Translations under genes and position numbers: made by a program
Assembly: GCA_034423015.1 (NCBI GenBank)
Contig: DAOUJG010000022.1
Location: 31,943 to 95,942, forward strand
Source: JAGWBJ01 sp034423015
GTDB lineage: Bacteria > Chloroflexota > Dehalococcoidia > Lucifugimonadales > JAGWBF01
Length of the DNA: 64,000 bases
Reading direction: 5' to 3'
Notes under the pieces: generated by a model
The model's input: only the letters and a program-made list of their open reading frames with translations
Databases searched by the model: none
What the model was told of the DNA's origin: nothing
Part shown: piece by piece, positions 1-8,653 of the stretch
How positions within the stretch are numbered: the stretch's first letter is position 1
Layout: each line of letters starts with the position of its first letter

Positions 1-177
1 CCGTCGGTCCTTCCCGAGCTGGTACAGGTGTTGCCCCTCACCCCGATGCTAGACGCCATGCGGGGGGTGGCCATCGACGGCCTTCAGCCGTGGGAAGTGT
101 GGAGAGAGCTGGCCATGCTGGCGGGATGGCTCGTGGTCTCGTCGGCGGCCGCGGTGAAGCTGTTCAAGTTCGGTTAG
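1..177 (+). CDS. ABC-2 type transporter permease, C-terminal end (partial)
   Basis: The open frame runs from the window edge to a TAG at 175-177 and encodes 58 residues. It has the PLTPMLDAMRG segment followed by a hydrophobic stretch (LAMLAGWLVVSSAAAV) and a short basic end (KLFKFG). That layout is typical of the last transmembrane helix of ABC-2 family permeases, which export drugs, polysaccharides or other substrates together with an ATPase subunit. The partner ATPase would lie to the left, outside the window. Only the C-terminus is visible, so the substrate cannot be judged. Confidence 0.6.
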   Translation, partial: PSVLPELVQVLPLTPMLDAMRGVAIDGLQPWEVWRELAMLAGWLVVSSAAAVKLFKFG

Positions 178-246
178 TGCCGGCCCTTCGGCGATGGTAC
201 AATAACGGTAGGCTGCCGGGTCCGAATCTTCATTCAGAGGTGCGTC

Positions 247-387
247 GTGGCCAACAAAGACGTGCGGCGAAAACAGAAGAGGAAGCCCAAGAAGGGTGCG
301 GAGAAGGTCACGACCAGTTCCGTCGTGACCAACCCTCCCGTGGAGGTGGTCGCCAAGGGCAAGGCCGCCCGGGAGCCCAAGGAGTAG
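247..387 (+). CDS. Small, highly basic hypothetical protein
   Basis: A 46-residue frame starts at GTG 247 with an AGAGG ribosome-binding site just upstream. The N-terminal third is a lysine/arginine run (VRRKQKRKPKKG) and the C-terminal half is Pro/Val/Lys/Glu rich with no predicted globular core. A TACAAT element at 198-203 could be its -10. I do not recognise a family. The basic, disordered look would fit an RNA- or ribosome-associated peptide, but that is a guess. Support comes from the start/RBS arrangement and an otherwise empty gap between the permease and the minus-strand operon. Confidence 0.45.
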   Translation: MANKDVRRKQKRKPKKGAEKVTTSSVVTNPPVEVVAKGKAAREPKE

Positions 388-443
388 CGCCCACCCTCCC
401 CGGGCCAGGAGACCTCTGGATTTGGTCTCAAGGCCGACCCGTC

Positions 444-463
444 GTCCCGGCGAAGGCCGGGAC
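444..463. repeat. Palindromic hairpin, dispersed-repeat type
   Basis: An 8-bp stem (GTCCCGGC / GCCGGGAC) encloses a GAAG loop and is followed by CCAGGGG. The wording resembles a palindromic element often scattered between genes in GC-rich bacteria. It lies between a plus-strand gene end and a minus-strand gene end, so it could also act as a bidirectional terminator, although no T-run follows. Confidence 0.5.
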
Positions 464-488
464 CCAGGGGTGGGGGCGAGGGTGCCCT

Positions 489-932
489 TTAGCCTGTGGT
501 CCCCGCTTGGACGAAGCCGTAGTAGCTGTCGCCCTCCAGCACGCGCCTGACGTTGTCGATGCTGATGTTTCGCGGGTTCATGGGCGTGTACCAGGTCTCC
601 GTGACCTCGGTGTGAAGGTGAGACAGGGCTGCTGGCTTGTTGCCCCCCGCCAGCAGCGTCCGGAAGACTATCTCCTGTATGGGCATCTCGGGCTGAATGA
701 ACCCATCCTGCTGGGAGCAGCACTCTTGAATGTGCCGGATGTGCTCTTCCGCGGGCACGTTGCCACCCTGGGCCTCCAGCTGCTCCCGGCAGTCGGCGCA
801 GCGCCTGCTGGCCAGGAGCACGGCCAGGGACCGGTTCAGGGCGTCCACCCTGGACGGGTCGATCACGTAGCTCGGATCGGCCTCCCTCGCGGCGTAGGGC
901 TCCTGGCTGAGCGCGTTCTCCTGTAGCGTCAA
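489..932 (-). CDS. Hypothetical protein with Cys/His cluster, last gene of the moeA operon
   Basis: The 147-residue protein starts at TTG 932-930. This start overlaps the moeA stop in a TTGA junction and is preceded by a GAGGTGGAG ribosome-binding site inside moeA. A longer frame in the same phase extends over moeA but is its antisense-like shadow and was rejected. Residues 45-72 hold C45-x2-C48, H64-x2-H67 and C71-C72, a plausible zinc-binding arrangement. The C-terminal half is rich in polar residues and Trp/Tyr. I do not recognise the family. Translational coupling to moeA says the two proteins are made together but does not define a function. Confidence 0.7.
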   Translation of the reverse strand: MTLQENALSQEPYAAREADPSYVIDPSRVDALNRSLAVLLASRRCADCREQLEAQGGNVPAEEHIRHIQECCSQQDGFIQPEMPIQEIVFRTLLAGGNKPAALSHLHTEVTETWYTPMNPRNISIDNVRRVLEGDSYYGFVQAGTTG

Positions 933-2224
933 ATCTCCACCTCTTCGTTCCAGTCCAGCATGTGCACCCGGACCCTCTCCCCGGTGTCCACTCTGGACAC
1001 GTCCTCGGGGCAGATGGCCAGTCCGTTGGCCCTGGACATGGATGTTAGGATGTTGGACCCCTGGGGTCCCGTCGGGTTCGCGTAGTACGTGTCGCCCCGC
1101 TTGGTTACCTCGACCCGGGCGAACACCCGCCGCCCGTCGTAGTTGTGGACCGGCCCTTCGAGGACCGCCTGCAACGACGGCCGGGCCAGCCTGGTCTTTC
1201 CCAGCATCCGGAGTATGGCCGGTCTGGCGAACTCCTCGAACGCCACCATGGTGCTCACGGGATTTCCGGGCAGGCCCAGGTGGGGAATGCCCCGGCCCTC
1301 GGGCCCCCGGATGACCCCGAAGGCCAGGGGCTTGGCCGGCCGCATCCGTATCGACCAGAAGTTGATCTCGCCCCGCTCCATGAGCACGTCCTTGACGATG
1401 TCGTAGTCGCCCTTGGAGACCCCGGCCGACGTGATGAGCAGGTCCGAGGACGTCCCTTCGGAGAGCTTGCGGTGCATGTCCTCCAGGTTGTCCCGGGCGA
1501 TCCCCAGGACGTTTGGCACGCCGCCGCACCTGATGACCGACGCGGCCATGCTGTAGGTGTTGCTGTCGTATATCTTGGCCGGCTCGGGCGGCGCTCCCAC
1601 CTCCAGTAGCTCGTCGCCGGTGGCGAGGATGGCCACCAAGGGGCGCCGGATGACCTTTACCCGCGCCCTGCCCAGGGAGCCCAGCACCCCGATCTCCGCG
1701 GGGCGCAGCGCCGTCCCCTTACTCAGCACCAGGGCGCCCTGGGCCACGTCCTCTCCGGCCGGGCGGACGTGGGCCCCGGGGGGGAGCTCCCGCATGACCT
1801 GGATCTCGTCCAGCCCCAGCCCCCTCTGGACCCTCTCGACCTCGTCCGTGTCCTCGAAGGGAACGATGGTGTCGGCCCCCTCGGGGACCGGAGCCCCGGT
1901 CATGATCCTGAAGGCGCAGTCCCCCGACACGCGGCCCTGGGGCACCTGTCCCGCCGCCACCTGCCCGGTCACCCGGAGGCGCCTGGGCGAGCCGTCTCCC
2001 GCCCCGGCGATGGCCTCGTGGCGGACGGCGTACCCGTCCATGGCCGAGTTGTCCATCGGCGGTATCCGTATCGGCGATTGGACGTCCTCCGCCAGCACTT
2101 GTCCCAGAGCCTGCAGCAGCGGCTTCTCCTCCGCCTCCAGGGGGTGAAAATAGGCCATGACCCTCTCGAAGGCGTCTTCGACGCTGAGCATGTCGGCGTG
2201 GCTGTGCCCGTGGCCTCCTGTCAT
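929..2224 (-). CDS. moeA: Molybdopterin molybdenumtransferase MoeA
   Basis: MoeA inserts molybdate into adenylated molybdopterin to make the molybdenum cofactor in the cytoplasm. The 431-residue protein is of usual length and carries the MDNSAMDGYAVR region near the N-terminus, the MPT-binding-like core with SAGVSKGDYD, the GLPGNPVS motif and the C-terminal beta domain. I chose ATG 2224 because it lies 1 nt after the upstream HEPN stop and has a GGAG AAGGGGTGAG ribosome-binding site; the in-frame upstream extension would run inside the HEPN gene. A short His-rich head (GGHGHSH) precedes the first helix and could hold metal. It is the fifth gene of the pheS operon. A second cofactor gene, mog/moaB, sits at 55032-55565. 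Confidence 0.95.
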   Translation of the reverse strand: MTGGHGHSHADMLSVEDAFERVMAYFHPLEAEEKPLLQALGQVLAEDVQSPIRIPPMDNSAMDGYAVRHEAIAGAGDGSPRRLRVTGQVAAGQVPQGRVSGDCAFRIMTGAPVPEGADTIVPFEDTDEVERVQRGLGLDEIQVMRELPPGAHVRPAGEDVAQGALVLSKGTALRPAEIGVLGSLGRARVKVIRRPLVAILATGDELLEVGAPPEPAKIYDSNTYSMAASVIRCGGVPNVLGIARDNLEDMHRKLSEGTSSDLLITSAGVSKGDYDIVKDVLMERGEINFWSIRMRPAKPLAFGVIRGPEGRGIPHLGLPGNPVSTMVAFEEFARPAILRMLGKTRLARPSLQAVLEGPVHNYDGRRVFARVEVTKRGDTYYANPTGPQGSNILTSMSRANGLAICPEDVSRVDTGERVRVHMLDWNEEVEI

Positions 2225-2225
2225 C

Positions 2226-2654
2226 TCACCCCTTCTCCTGCCCCGAGTCTGTCGCCGCCGCCCCTCCGACGAGCTGCACGATGTCTCTGGCATATCCGTG
2301 GGCCTGCACCGCATCGGCCTCGGTAAACGAGTCGAAGGGCACCGCCGGCGGCGCCAGGGCGTCCGGATACCTCGTCGTGATGTAGTACCTGTCCAGCACC
2401 CTGCCCCACTCCATGGCCTTGCAGAACCTCTCGTCGACCTCGCTGCACTGACTCGCCAGGTCCCGGACCGAGTGGATGGGCACCATGCGCCGCCCCCTTC
2501 CGAACAGGAACGCCTTCAGGGCCATCTGGGCCGTCTGCTCCGCCATGAAACACGCGTCGGACCAGAAGGCGTTCTCCATGAGAGACTCCACGACCCGTAG
2601 CTGGTGTTGTGCCTGTCCCATCCAACGCCGATACGTCTCATGCGGCCTTTTCAT
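2226..2654 (-). CDS. HEPN domain protein (possible toxin partner of the adjacent nucleotidyltransferase)
   Basis: The 142-residue all-helical protein has the HEPN pattern: an N-terminal helix with aromatic/charged residues, the AEQTAQMALKAFL segment and the IHSVRDLA turn typical of Pfam HEPN (PF05168-like) proteins. R56-x4-H61 (RMVPIH) matches the spacing of the RNase Rx4-6H motif, though it is not the strict HepT form with a following Tyr. Its start overlaps the end of the nucleotidyltransferase gene by 17 nt. HEPN/MNT pairs are known as type VII toxin-antitoxin modules in which the MNT protein modifies the HEPN RNase. Here the pair sits inside an essential operon, so a housekeeping role is also possible. 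Confidence 0.85.
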   Translation of the reverse strand: MKRPHETYRRWMGQAQHQLRVVESLMENAFWSDACFMAEQTAQMALKAFLFGRGRRMVPIHSVRDLASQCSEVDERFCKAMEWGRVLDRYYITTRYPDALAPPAVPFDSFTEADAVQAHGYARDIVQLVGGAAATDSGQEKG

Positions 2655-2970
2655 AGACCACTATCCCCTCCCGGAGGGCGCTCTCGATAAAAGGGTTCTC
2701 CTCCTCCACCATGGCCGCCAGCTCCTCGGGAGTATAGACGAAGACGTCCACGTTCCTGGGCAGCGAGATGAGCCTGGCGGCTTCCACCAGGCGTTGCACG
2801 AACCTGGTCTCGGTCCGCTTTATCACTATGAAGTCCATGTCGCTGTACTCGTCCGAGTCTCCCCTGGCCATCGAGCCGAACAGGATGACCCGCTCCGGCC
2901 CGTAGGGCAGCAGGTCCCGCACCACCTGCTGCACGTCTTGGGGCAACGACCCGGCCTGCGGTGCGGTCAC
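2638..2970 (-). CDS. MNT-type minimal nucleotidyltransferase (partner of HEPN)
   Basis: The 110-residue protein has the DNA polymerase beta-fold signature G32-S33 with SDMD (D44, D46) and a third acidic residue at D75 in NVDVF, so all three catalytic carboxylates appear present. It starts at GTG 2970-2968, overlapping the pheT stop as GTGA, which argues for translational coupling to pheT. Known members transfer nucleotides (often AMP) to a partner HEPN protein and act as antitoxins. The downstream overlapping HEPN gene fits that pairing. Confidence 0.85.
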   Translation of the reverse strand: MTAPQAGSLPQDVQQVVRDLLPYGPERVILFGSMARGDSDEYSDMDFIVIKRTETRFVQRLVEAARLISLPRNVDVFVYTPEELAAMVEEENPFIESALREGIVVYEKAA

Positions 2971-5393
2971 TCCCGCAGCTCCCCGCCGACCTCCCGCGCC
3001 AGGGAGCCGACTACCCGCTTCAGCGCCCGGGACACCTCTTCGGAGGTGAGGGTCCGGTCCGGCGCCTGGAAGTGGATATGGTAGGCGAGGGAACGCTTGC
3101 CCGGGGCCAGGTTCTCCCCGGAGTACACGTCGAACAGCACCACCCCTGCCACCAGCGGATGGCGGGCGATGGCCTCCTGGACCCGGTCCGCGGGGACGCC
3201 GGCGTCCACCAGGACGGACACGTCCCGGATGGCGCTGGGGAACCGTCCCACGGCCTCGTAGCGGCGTCCCTGCTCGGGCAGCGCCTCCAGGATGCGCTCC
3301 ACGTCCAGCTCGAACAGGGCCACCGGCGTGTCGCCCAGGCCGAAGGAGTCGGCTACGCCGGGGTGCAGCTCCCCGACCCTGCCCAGCACCGCGTCCCCGG
3401 CGCAGATGGTCGCACTCCGGGCCGGATGCAGCACCGGGTCCTGGCCCCCTTCGCCCTTTTCGTACGAGGCACTTATGCCCAGGTCTTCCAGGAGCCGCTC
3501 CACGACACCCTTCGCGTCGTAGAAGTCCAGGACGTTGCCGTCGGACATCCAGTGCGGCTCGGCCCGCGGCCCAGAGAGGGCCCCGACGACCATCTCCCGC
3601 TCCTCGGGGAGGGCGCCCTGCCGGGGAAGGAACACCCTGCCGGCCTCGAAGACGCTGACCGGTCCCTGGAGGTGCGGCCGGTTGGACGCCAGGGTGGACA
3701 GGACGCTGGCCACGATGGTGGGCCTCAGGCACTCCTGCTGGCTGCTCATGGGGTTGGCCACCCTCACCACCGCGCCATCGGTCGAGGACCTCACCTTCTC
3801 CAGCTCCTCCAGGTTGGTCAGGGGGTAGTTTATGACCTCCTGCAGCCCGCATCCCGCCAGGTGGTCCTTGATGCGCTCGCGCAGCTCGCGAAGGGGCTGT
3901 GGCTGGGACAGGGGAATGGACGTGGAGAGGGCCCTGGTGGGAATCTCGTCGTACCCGACCAGCCGGGCGACCTCCTCCACAAGGTCGTCCTCCACCTCTA
4001 TGTCGCTCCTCCAGTAGGGCACCGTCGCGTGCAGGGCGGCCCACTCCCGGCCGTTGGACGGCTCCCGCTGGACTGCGAATCCCAGGGACAGCAGGGTCTC
4101 CTCCACCCTCCCGGGGGGCAAATCGACTCCCAGCACCTTGCGCAGTCGGGCCGCGGTGAGGGTTACCACCGGCGGGGTGAACGTGTCCCGGCCGGGGAAG
4201 ATGTCGACGATGCCCTTGGCCACGGCGCCCCCGGCCACCTCCTGTATCAGGCGGGTCGCCCGCCGGAGCGCCAGTGGCGCCAGGTCCGGCCGCAGGCCCT
4301 TCTCGAAACGGATGGACGCCTCCGTGGTCAGCTTCAGACCCTGGCTGGTGCGGCGGTTGTTTACCGGGTCGAAGTTGGCCGACTCCAGCAGCACGGCGGT
4401 GGTGCCCTCGGTCATCTCAGTGTTGCCGCCGCCGATGATGCCGGCCAGCCCCACCGGGTCCTGGGCGTCGGCGATGACCAGCATCGACGGGGACAGCCTG
4501 CGCTGCACCCCGTCCAGCGTGGTCAGGGTCTCGCCGGCCCGGGCGCGGCGCACGACAACCGTCTTGCCCTTCAGGGTATCGAAGTCGAAGGCGTGAAGGG
4601 GTTGGTTGTACTCCAGCATCACGTAGTTGGTGACGTCCACGACGTTGTTGATGGGCCGCAGACCCGCCTTCGTCAGCCGGTCCTGGAGCCAGCGGGGCGA
4701 GGGTCCGACCGCGACCCCCGATACCAGGCTCGCCGTGTACCGCGGGCAGAGGTCCGGGTCGTGGACCTCCACCGACACCAGGGAGTCGACGGCATCGCCC
4801 TCCTCGGGGTAGTAAGCGTCCGGCTCCCGCACCATCTCGCCCGTGAGGGCGGCGGCCTCCCTGGCCACGCCCAGCATGGACAGACAGTCGGGCCGGTTGG
4901 GCGTGACGTCCAAGTCCAGTATCTGGTCGCCCAGGTAGTCGGAGAGGGACATGCCCACCGGTGCGTCCTCGGACAGGACCAGGATTCCCTCGTGGTCGTC
5001 CCCCAGGCCCAGCTCCAGCTCCGAGCAGACCATCCCCTCGGAGACCACGCCCCGGATGCGGGCCGCCTTCAGCGCCTCGACCTTTCCGCTGTGGGTGTTG
5101 AACAGCTCCGCCCCCACCTTGGCAAAGGCGATCTTCTGGCCCTGGGCCACGTTGGGCGCCCCGCACACGACCCTGGCCGTCTCACCGCCCAGGTCCACTG
5201 CGCACAGCGTGAGACGGTCCGCGTTGGGGTGCCCCTCCACGCCGGTCACCAGGCCCACGTAGCAGCTTTTCCAGCCCCCGATGGCGGCGACCTCGGACAC
5301 CTCGGTCCCGGCCATGGTCAGCCGCCGCGCCAGCTCCTCGGCGGGCACCGTGATGTCCACGTACTCTTTGAGCCAGGAAATGGGGACCTTCAT
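2967..5393 (-). CDS. pheT: Phenylalanine--tRNA ligase beta subunit
   Basis: PheT forms the (alpha-beta)2 phenylalanyl-tRNA synthetase with PheS and carries tRNA binding and editing. The 808-residue protein is full length. It begins MKVPISWLKEYVDI, has the tRNA-binding OB domain at roughly 40-155 (HPNADRLTLCAVDLGG), then B3/B4 editing, B5 and catalytic-like domains, and ends with the ferredoxin-fold anticodon-binding domain at about 715-808. It lies 37 nt downstream of pheS and overlaps the next gene (MNT) by 4 nt, so it is expressed as part of the pheS operon. Confidence 0.98.
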   Translation of the reverse strand: MKVPISWLKEYVDITVPAEELARRLTMAGTEVSEVAAIGGWKSCYVGLVTGVEGHPNADRLTLCAVDLGGETARVVCGAPNVAQGQKIAFAKVGAELFNTHSGKVEALKAARIRGVVSEGMVCSELELGLGDDHEGILVLSEDAPVGMSLSDYLGDQILDLDVTPNRPDCLSMLGVAREAAALTGEMVREPDAYYPEEGDAVDSLVSVEVHDPDLCPRYTASLVSGVAVGPSPRWLQDRLTKAGLRPINNVVDVTNYVMLEYNQPLHAFDFDTLKGKTVVVRRARAGETLTTLDGVQRRLSPSMLVIADAQDPVGLAGIIGGGNTEMTEGTTAVLLESANFDPVNNRRTSQGLKLTTEASIRFEKGLRPDLAPLALRRATRLIQEVAGGAVAKGIVDIFPGRDTFTPPVVTLTAARLRKVLGVDLPPGRVEETLLSLGFAVQREPSNGREWAALHATVPYWRSDIEVEDDLVEEVARLVGYDEIPTRALSTSIPLSQPQPLRELRERIKDHLAGCGLQEVINYPLTNLEELEKVRSSTDGAVVRVANPMSSQQECLRPTIVASVLSTLASNRPHLQGPVSVFEAGRVFLPRQGALPEEREMVVGALSGPRAEPHWMSDGNVLDFYDAKGVVERLLEDLGISASYEKGEGGQDPVLHPARSATICAGDAVLGRVGELHPGVADSFGLGDTPVALFELDVERILEALPEQGRRYEAVGRFPSAIRDVSVLVDAGVPADRVQEAIARHPLVAGVVLFDVYSGENLAPGKRSLAYHIHFQAPDRTLTSEEVSRALKRVVGSLAREVGGELRE

Positions 5394-5430
5394 GGCCGGC
5401 CTATGGTGCTCCCTCTGACATCGACCTGGA

Positions 5431-6486
5431 CTAGAACTGCCGGAGAAACCTGAGATCGTTGGAGTAGAAGAGACGGATGTCGTCGATGCCGTACTTCAGC
5501 ATGGCGATTCGCTCGGGGCCAAGGCCGAAGGCGAAGCCCGTGTACACGCTCGGGTCGTAGCCGACCCCCTCCAGGACCTTGGGGTGCACCATGCCCGCGC
5601 CCATGATCTCGATCCACCCGGTGTCCCTGCAGATGCGGCAGCCCCCGCCCTGGCAGGAGAAGCAGTCGATGGACATGTCCACGCCGGGCTCCACGAAGGG
5701 AAAGTAGTCGCACCGGAACCGCACCCTGCGGTCCGGGCCGAACACCCTCCGGGCGAACTCGTAGAGGGTGCCCTTCAGGTCGGCGAAGGTTATCCCGTCG
5801 TCCACCGCCAGGCCCTCCACCTGGTAGAAGTGCCACTCGTGGGTGGCGTCCGTCGCCTCGTAGCGGTAGCACTTGCCGGGGACGACCACCCTCACCGGCG
5901 GGCGCATGCTCTCCATCACCCGGGCCTGCATCGGGGAGGTGTGGGTGCGCAGCAGCATGTTGTGCTCGCCCCTCTCGTTGCGGTGGTCGATCCAGAGGCT
6001 GTTCCACATGTCCCTGGCCGGGTGGTCCCGGGGGATGTTCAGCAGCTCGAAGTTGTACCTGTCCCACTCCACCTCGGGCCCTTCGACGACCTGGAACCCC
6101 ATGGCGATGAACGCGCTGCATATCTCACGCACGATCTGGGTCGTGGGGTGGAGCCTCCCCACGGCTATCGGCCGCCCGGGCAGGGTGACGTCGATGGGGT
6201 CCGCGTCGGCCAGCCCGGCCAGCCCCGCGTTCTTGATGGCCTCCAGGCGCTGGGACAGCCGCTCCTCCAGCAGTGATCTGGAGCGGTTGCCGACGGCGCC
6301 CACGGCGCGCCGGTCCTCCTGGGGAAGCCCGCCGATGTCCCGCAGGATGCTGCTGAGGCGTCCCTTGCGGCCGAGGTAGGACACCCGCCAGCCCTCCACC
6401 GCGTCCAGGTCGTCCAGGGACTCCAGCTCGCGCAGGGCCTCTTCCCGTATCTCGTCAATGGTTTCCGGTGTCACTGTGGGTTGCAT
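5431..6486 (-). CDS. pheS: Phenylalanine--tRNA ligase alpha subunit
   Basis: The 351-residue catalytic subunit of phenylalanyl-tRNA synthetase charges tRNA-Phe with phenylalanine. The N-terminal coiled coil (about 1-90) is followed by the class II core with FQVVEGPEVEWDRYNFE, TSPMQARVM, the FSCQGGGCRICRDTGW Cys segment and the closing GFAFGLGPERIAMLKYGIDD motif. It starts at ATG 6486 about 50 nt downstream of a near-consensus promoter (6537-6565). It leads an operon pheS-pheT-MNT-HEPN-moeA-hypothetical. No leader peptide or T-box was seen in the 130-nt upstream region. Confidence 0.98.
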   Translation of the reverse strand: MQPTVTPETIDEIREEALRELESLDDLDAVEGWRVSYLGRKGRLSSILRDIGGLPQEDRRAVGAVGNRSRSLLEERLSQRLEAIKNAGLAGLADADPIDVTLPGRPIAVGRLHPTTQIVREICSAFIAMGFQVVEGPEVEWDRYNFELLNIPRDHPARDMWNSLWIDHRNERGEHNMLLRTHTSPMQARVMESMRPPVRVVVPGKCYRYEATDATHEWHFYQVEGLAVDDGITFADLKGTLYEFARRVFGPDRRVRFRCDYFPFVEPGVDMSIDCFSCQGGGCRICRDTGWIEIMGAGMVHPKVLEGVGYDPSVYTGFAFGLGPERIAMLKYGIDDIRLFYSNDLRFLRQF

Positions 6487-6536
6487 GGGGACGGAGCGCT
6501 GCCCTTCAGGCTGTGGGCCGGGATTTTCGAGGGTTA

Positions 6537-6565
6537 ATTATAGGAACGGCGGAAAATCGGGTCAA
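6537..6565 (-). promoter_or_regulatory. Sigma-70-type promoter of the pheS operon
   Basis: On the minus strand, TTGACC (6565-6560) and a perfect TATAAT (6542-6537) are separated by 17 bp. This is close to consensus and correctly placed about 50 nt before the pheS start codon. Confidence 0.8.
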
Positions 6566-6617
6566 GGCGGGCGCGGGATGGTGTACGGCCCTCGACGCCT
6601 CCCGCGTGGCCAGACAC

Positions 6618-7496
6618 TTACGACGCCAGCATGGACCTGGCGGTGGCGCCGATCTCCCCGGGGGAGGGTATGGTCCGCGCGCCGGCCTCCCTCAGTGCCC
6701 TGGTCTTGGCCCTGGCCGTGCCCGCCTCCCCGGTGATGATGGCGCCAGCGTGCCCCATGCGCTTCCCCGGCGGCGCCGTGGCCCCTGCGATGAAGGATGC
6801 CACGGGCTTGCCGAAGCCCCCGGCCAGGTACTCCGCAGCCTCCTGCTCCATGGTGCCGCCGATCTCCCCGATGAGGACGACCGCGTCGGTGTCCGGGTCC
6901 TCCTTGAAGAGGGCCAGCACGTCCACGAAGCTGGTGCCTATGAGAGGGTCGCCGCCGATGCCGACGCAGGTGGACTGGCCGATCCCCAGCTCGGTGAGCT
7001 GGTTCACGGCCTCGTAGGTGAGGGTGCCGCTGCGGGACACCACGCCCACCCTGCCCGGCAGATGGATGCGCCCGGGCATGATTCCCAGCTTGCAGTGGCC
7101 GCCGGGGGTGATGAGCCCCGGGCAGTTGGGGCCTATGAGCCTGACGCCCTTGCTGCGAAGGTAGGGCAGCACCCGCACCATGTCCATCACGGGCACGCCC
7201 TCGGTGATGCAGATGACCAGCCCCACGCCGGAGTCCGCCGCCTCCACTATGGCGTCGGTGGCAAAGGCGGCCGGAACGAATATCAGCGACGTGTCTGCGT
7301 TGGTCTCCCCCACCGCCTCTGCCATCGAGTCGAACACCGGGACCCGGTCCTCGAACAGCTGGCCGCCGCGCCCCGGCGTGACTCCCGCGACCACCTTGGT
7401 CCCGTAGGCGATGCAGGCGCTGGCGTGAAAGCCCCCCTCGCTGCCGGTGATCCCCTGCACCACCGCCCTGGTGTTCTCGTTTACCAGGATGCTCAA
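6618..7496 (-). CDS. sucD: Succinate--CoA ligase (ADP-forming) alpha subunit
   Basis: SucD with SucC interconverts succinyl-CoA and succinate plus ATP/GTP in the TCA cycle. The 292-residue protein starts MSILVNENTRAVVQGITG from a TTG at 7496-7494 that overlaps the sucC stop as TTGA. It has the CoA-binding Rossmann domain and the GHAGAI motif with the phosphorylated histidine in the C-terminal ligase domain. Its length is normal. A longer frame with an upstream ATG overlaps sucC and gives a non-homologous N-terminus, so I reject that start. Confidence 0.95.
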   Translation of the reverse strand: MSILVNENTRAVVQGITGSEGGFHASACIAYGTKVVAGVTPGRGGQLFEDRVPVFDSMAEAVGETNADTSLIFVPAAFATDAIVEAADSGVGLVICITEGVPVMDMVRVLPYLRSKGVRLIGPNCPGLITPGGHCKLGIMPGRIHLPGRVGVVSRSGTLTYEAVNQLTELGIGQSTCVGIGGDPLIGTSFVDVLALFKEDPDTDAVVLIGEIGGTMEQEAAEYLAGGFGKPVASFIAGATAPPGKRMGHAGAIITGEAGTARAKTRALREAGARTIPSPGEIGATARSMLAS

Positions 7497-8653
7497 GCCG
7501 TCCCTCCGCCGCCGAGCTTCGCCGCCACCTCTTCCAAAGAGTCCGCGAAGGTCACGTCCAGCCCCGACTCCTTCAGGATGGACTTGCCCTCCTCCACGTT
7601 GGTGCCCAGCATCCTGGCCAGGATGGGCGGGCTCTTCTTCTGCTCCCGGCAGGCCCTGGCGATTCCCCTGGCAGCGATGTCGCACCGGAGAATGCCGCCG
7701 AAGACGTTCACCAGGACCCGTTTCACCTGGGCGTCCGACAGGATGATGCCAAAGGCCTCCGCCACCTTCTCCTCGCTGGCGCCGCCTCCCACGTCCAGGA
7801 AGTTGGCGGGGCTCGTCCCGGCGGCGCTTATCACGTCCATGGTGGCCATGGCCAGGCCGGCCCCGTTGACCAGGCAGCCCACCTCGCCGTCCAGCTTCAC
7901 GTAGGCGATGCCGTACTCCCGGGCCCTGGCCTCGAAGGGGTTCTCCTGCTCCGCGTCCCTCAGGTCCGTGAGGTCACCGTGGCGGAACAGCGAATCGTCC
8001 TCCACCTCCAGCTTGGCGTCCAGGGCCACGAGACGGCCGTCGCCGGTGATGGCCAGGGGATTGATCTCCACCAGGGTGCAGTCCTTCTCCACGAACACCC
8101 GGTAGAGGGCGCCCAGGATCCCGGACAGTGGGCGGGAGAGGGCCTTGTCCAGGCCCAGGGCCCTGGCCAGACGACGTCCCTGAAAGGGCTGGAATCCGAG
8201 AAGGGGGTCGACGGCCTCCCGGTGCAGCCTCTCCGGCTCCCTGGCGGCGACCTCCTCGATCTCCATGCCCCCGGCGTCGCTGGCGATGACCACGGGGCCC
8301 TGGACCACCCGGTCCACCGTGATGGCCAGGTACAGCTCCCCGGACACCTGGGCGGTCTCCTCCACCAGGAGGCTCCGCACCGGCACGCCCTCGGGCCCCG
8401 TCTGGGCGGTGACCAGCTGCTTCCCCAGCAGTGTAGAGGCAGCGCCGGCGGCCTCTTCCGGGGAGCCCGCAAGCACGACCCCTCCAGCCTTCCCCCGCCC
8501 TCCCGCGTGGACCTGGGCCTTCAGGACCGCCGTCCCGCCCAGCTCCTCCGTGAGGGCCTTCGCCTCTGCTCCGGTCGCGGCGACGCCTCCCCGGGGGACC
8601 GGCACGCCGTAGCTCTTGAGTATCGCCTTGGCCTGGTGCTCGTGAAGCTTCAT
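7493..8653 (-). CDS. sucC: Succinate--CoA ligase (ADP-forming) beta subunit
   Basis: The 386-residue ATP-grasp subunit begins MKLHEHQAKAILKSYGVPVP, the conserved SucC N-terminus. It carries KAQVHAGGRGKAGGV (nucleotide binding), the metal-site segment around EINPLA and the GGGASEEKVAEAF region of the C-terminal ligase domain. It abuts the dehydrogenase stop codon upstream with no gap and overlaps sucD downstream, so the two subunits should be made in equal amounts. Confidence 0.97.
   Translation of the reverse strand: MKLHEHQAKAILKSYGVPVPRGGVAATGAEAKALTEELGGTAVLKAQVHAGGRGKAGGVVLAGSPEEAAGAASTLLGKQLVTAQTGPEGVPVRSLLVEETAQVSGELYLAITVDRVVQGPVVIASDAGGMEIEEVAAREPERLHREAVDPLLGFQPFQGRRLARALGLDKALSRPLSGILGALYRVFVEKDCTLVEINPLAITGDGRLVALDAKLEVEDDSLFRHGDLTDLRDAEQENPFEARAREYGIAYVKLDGEVGCLVNGAGLAMATMDVISAAGTSPANFLDVGGGASEEKVAEAFGIILSDAQVKRVLVNVFGGILRCDIAARGIARACREQKKSPPILARMLGTNVEEGKSILKESGLDVTFADSLEEVAAKLGGGGTA

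Noticed and set aside
489..1529. 346-residue minus-strand frame reaching into moeA
   Set aside because: Only the part after the TTG at 932 is protein-like; the upstream part overlaps moeA in another frame.
2961..5453. 830-residue open frame on the plus strand over pheT
   Set aside because: It is antisense to the well-supported pheT and has the low-complexity composition of a high-GC shadow frame.
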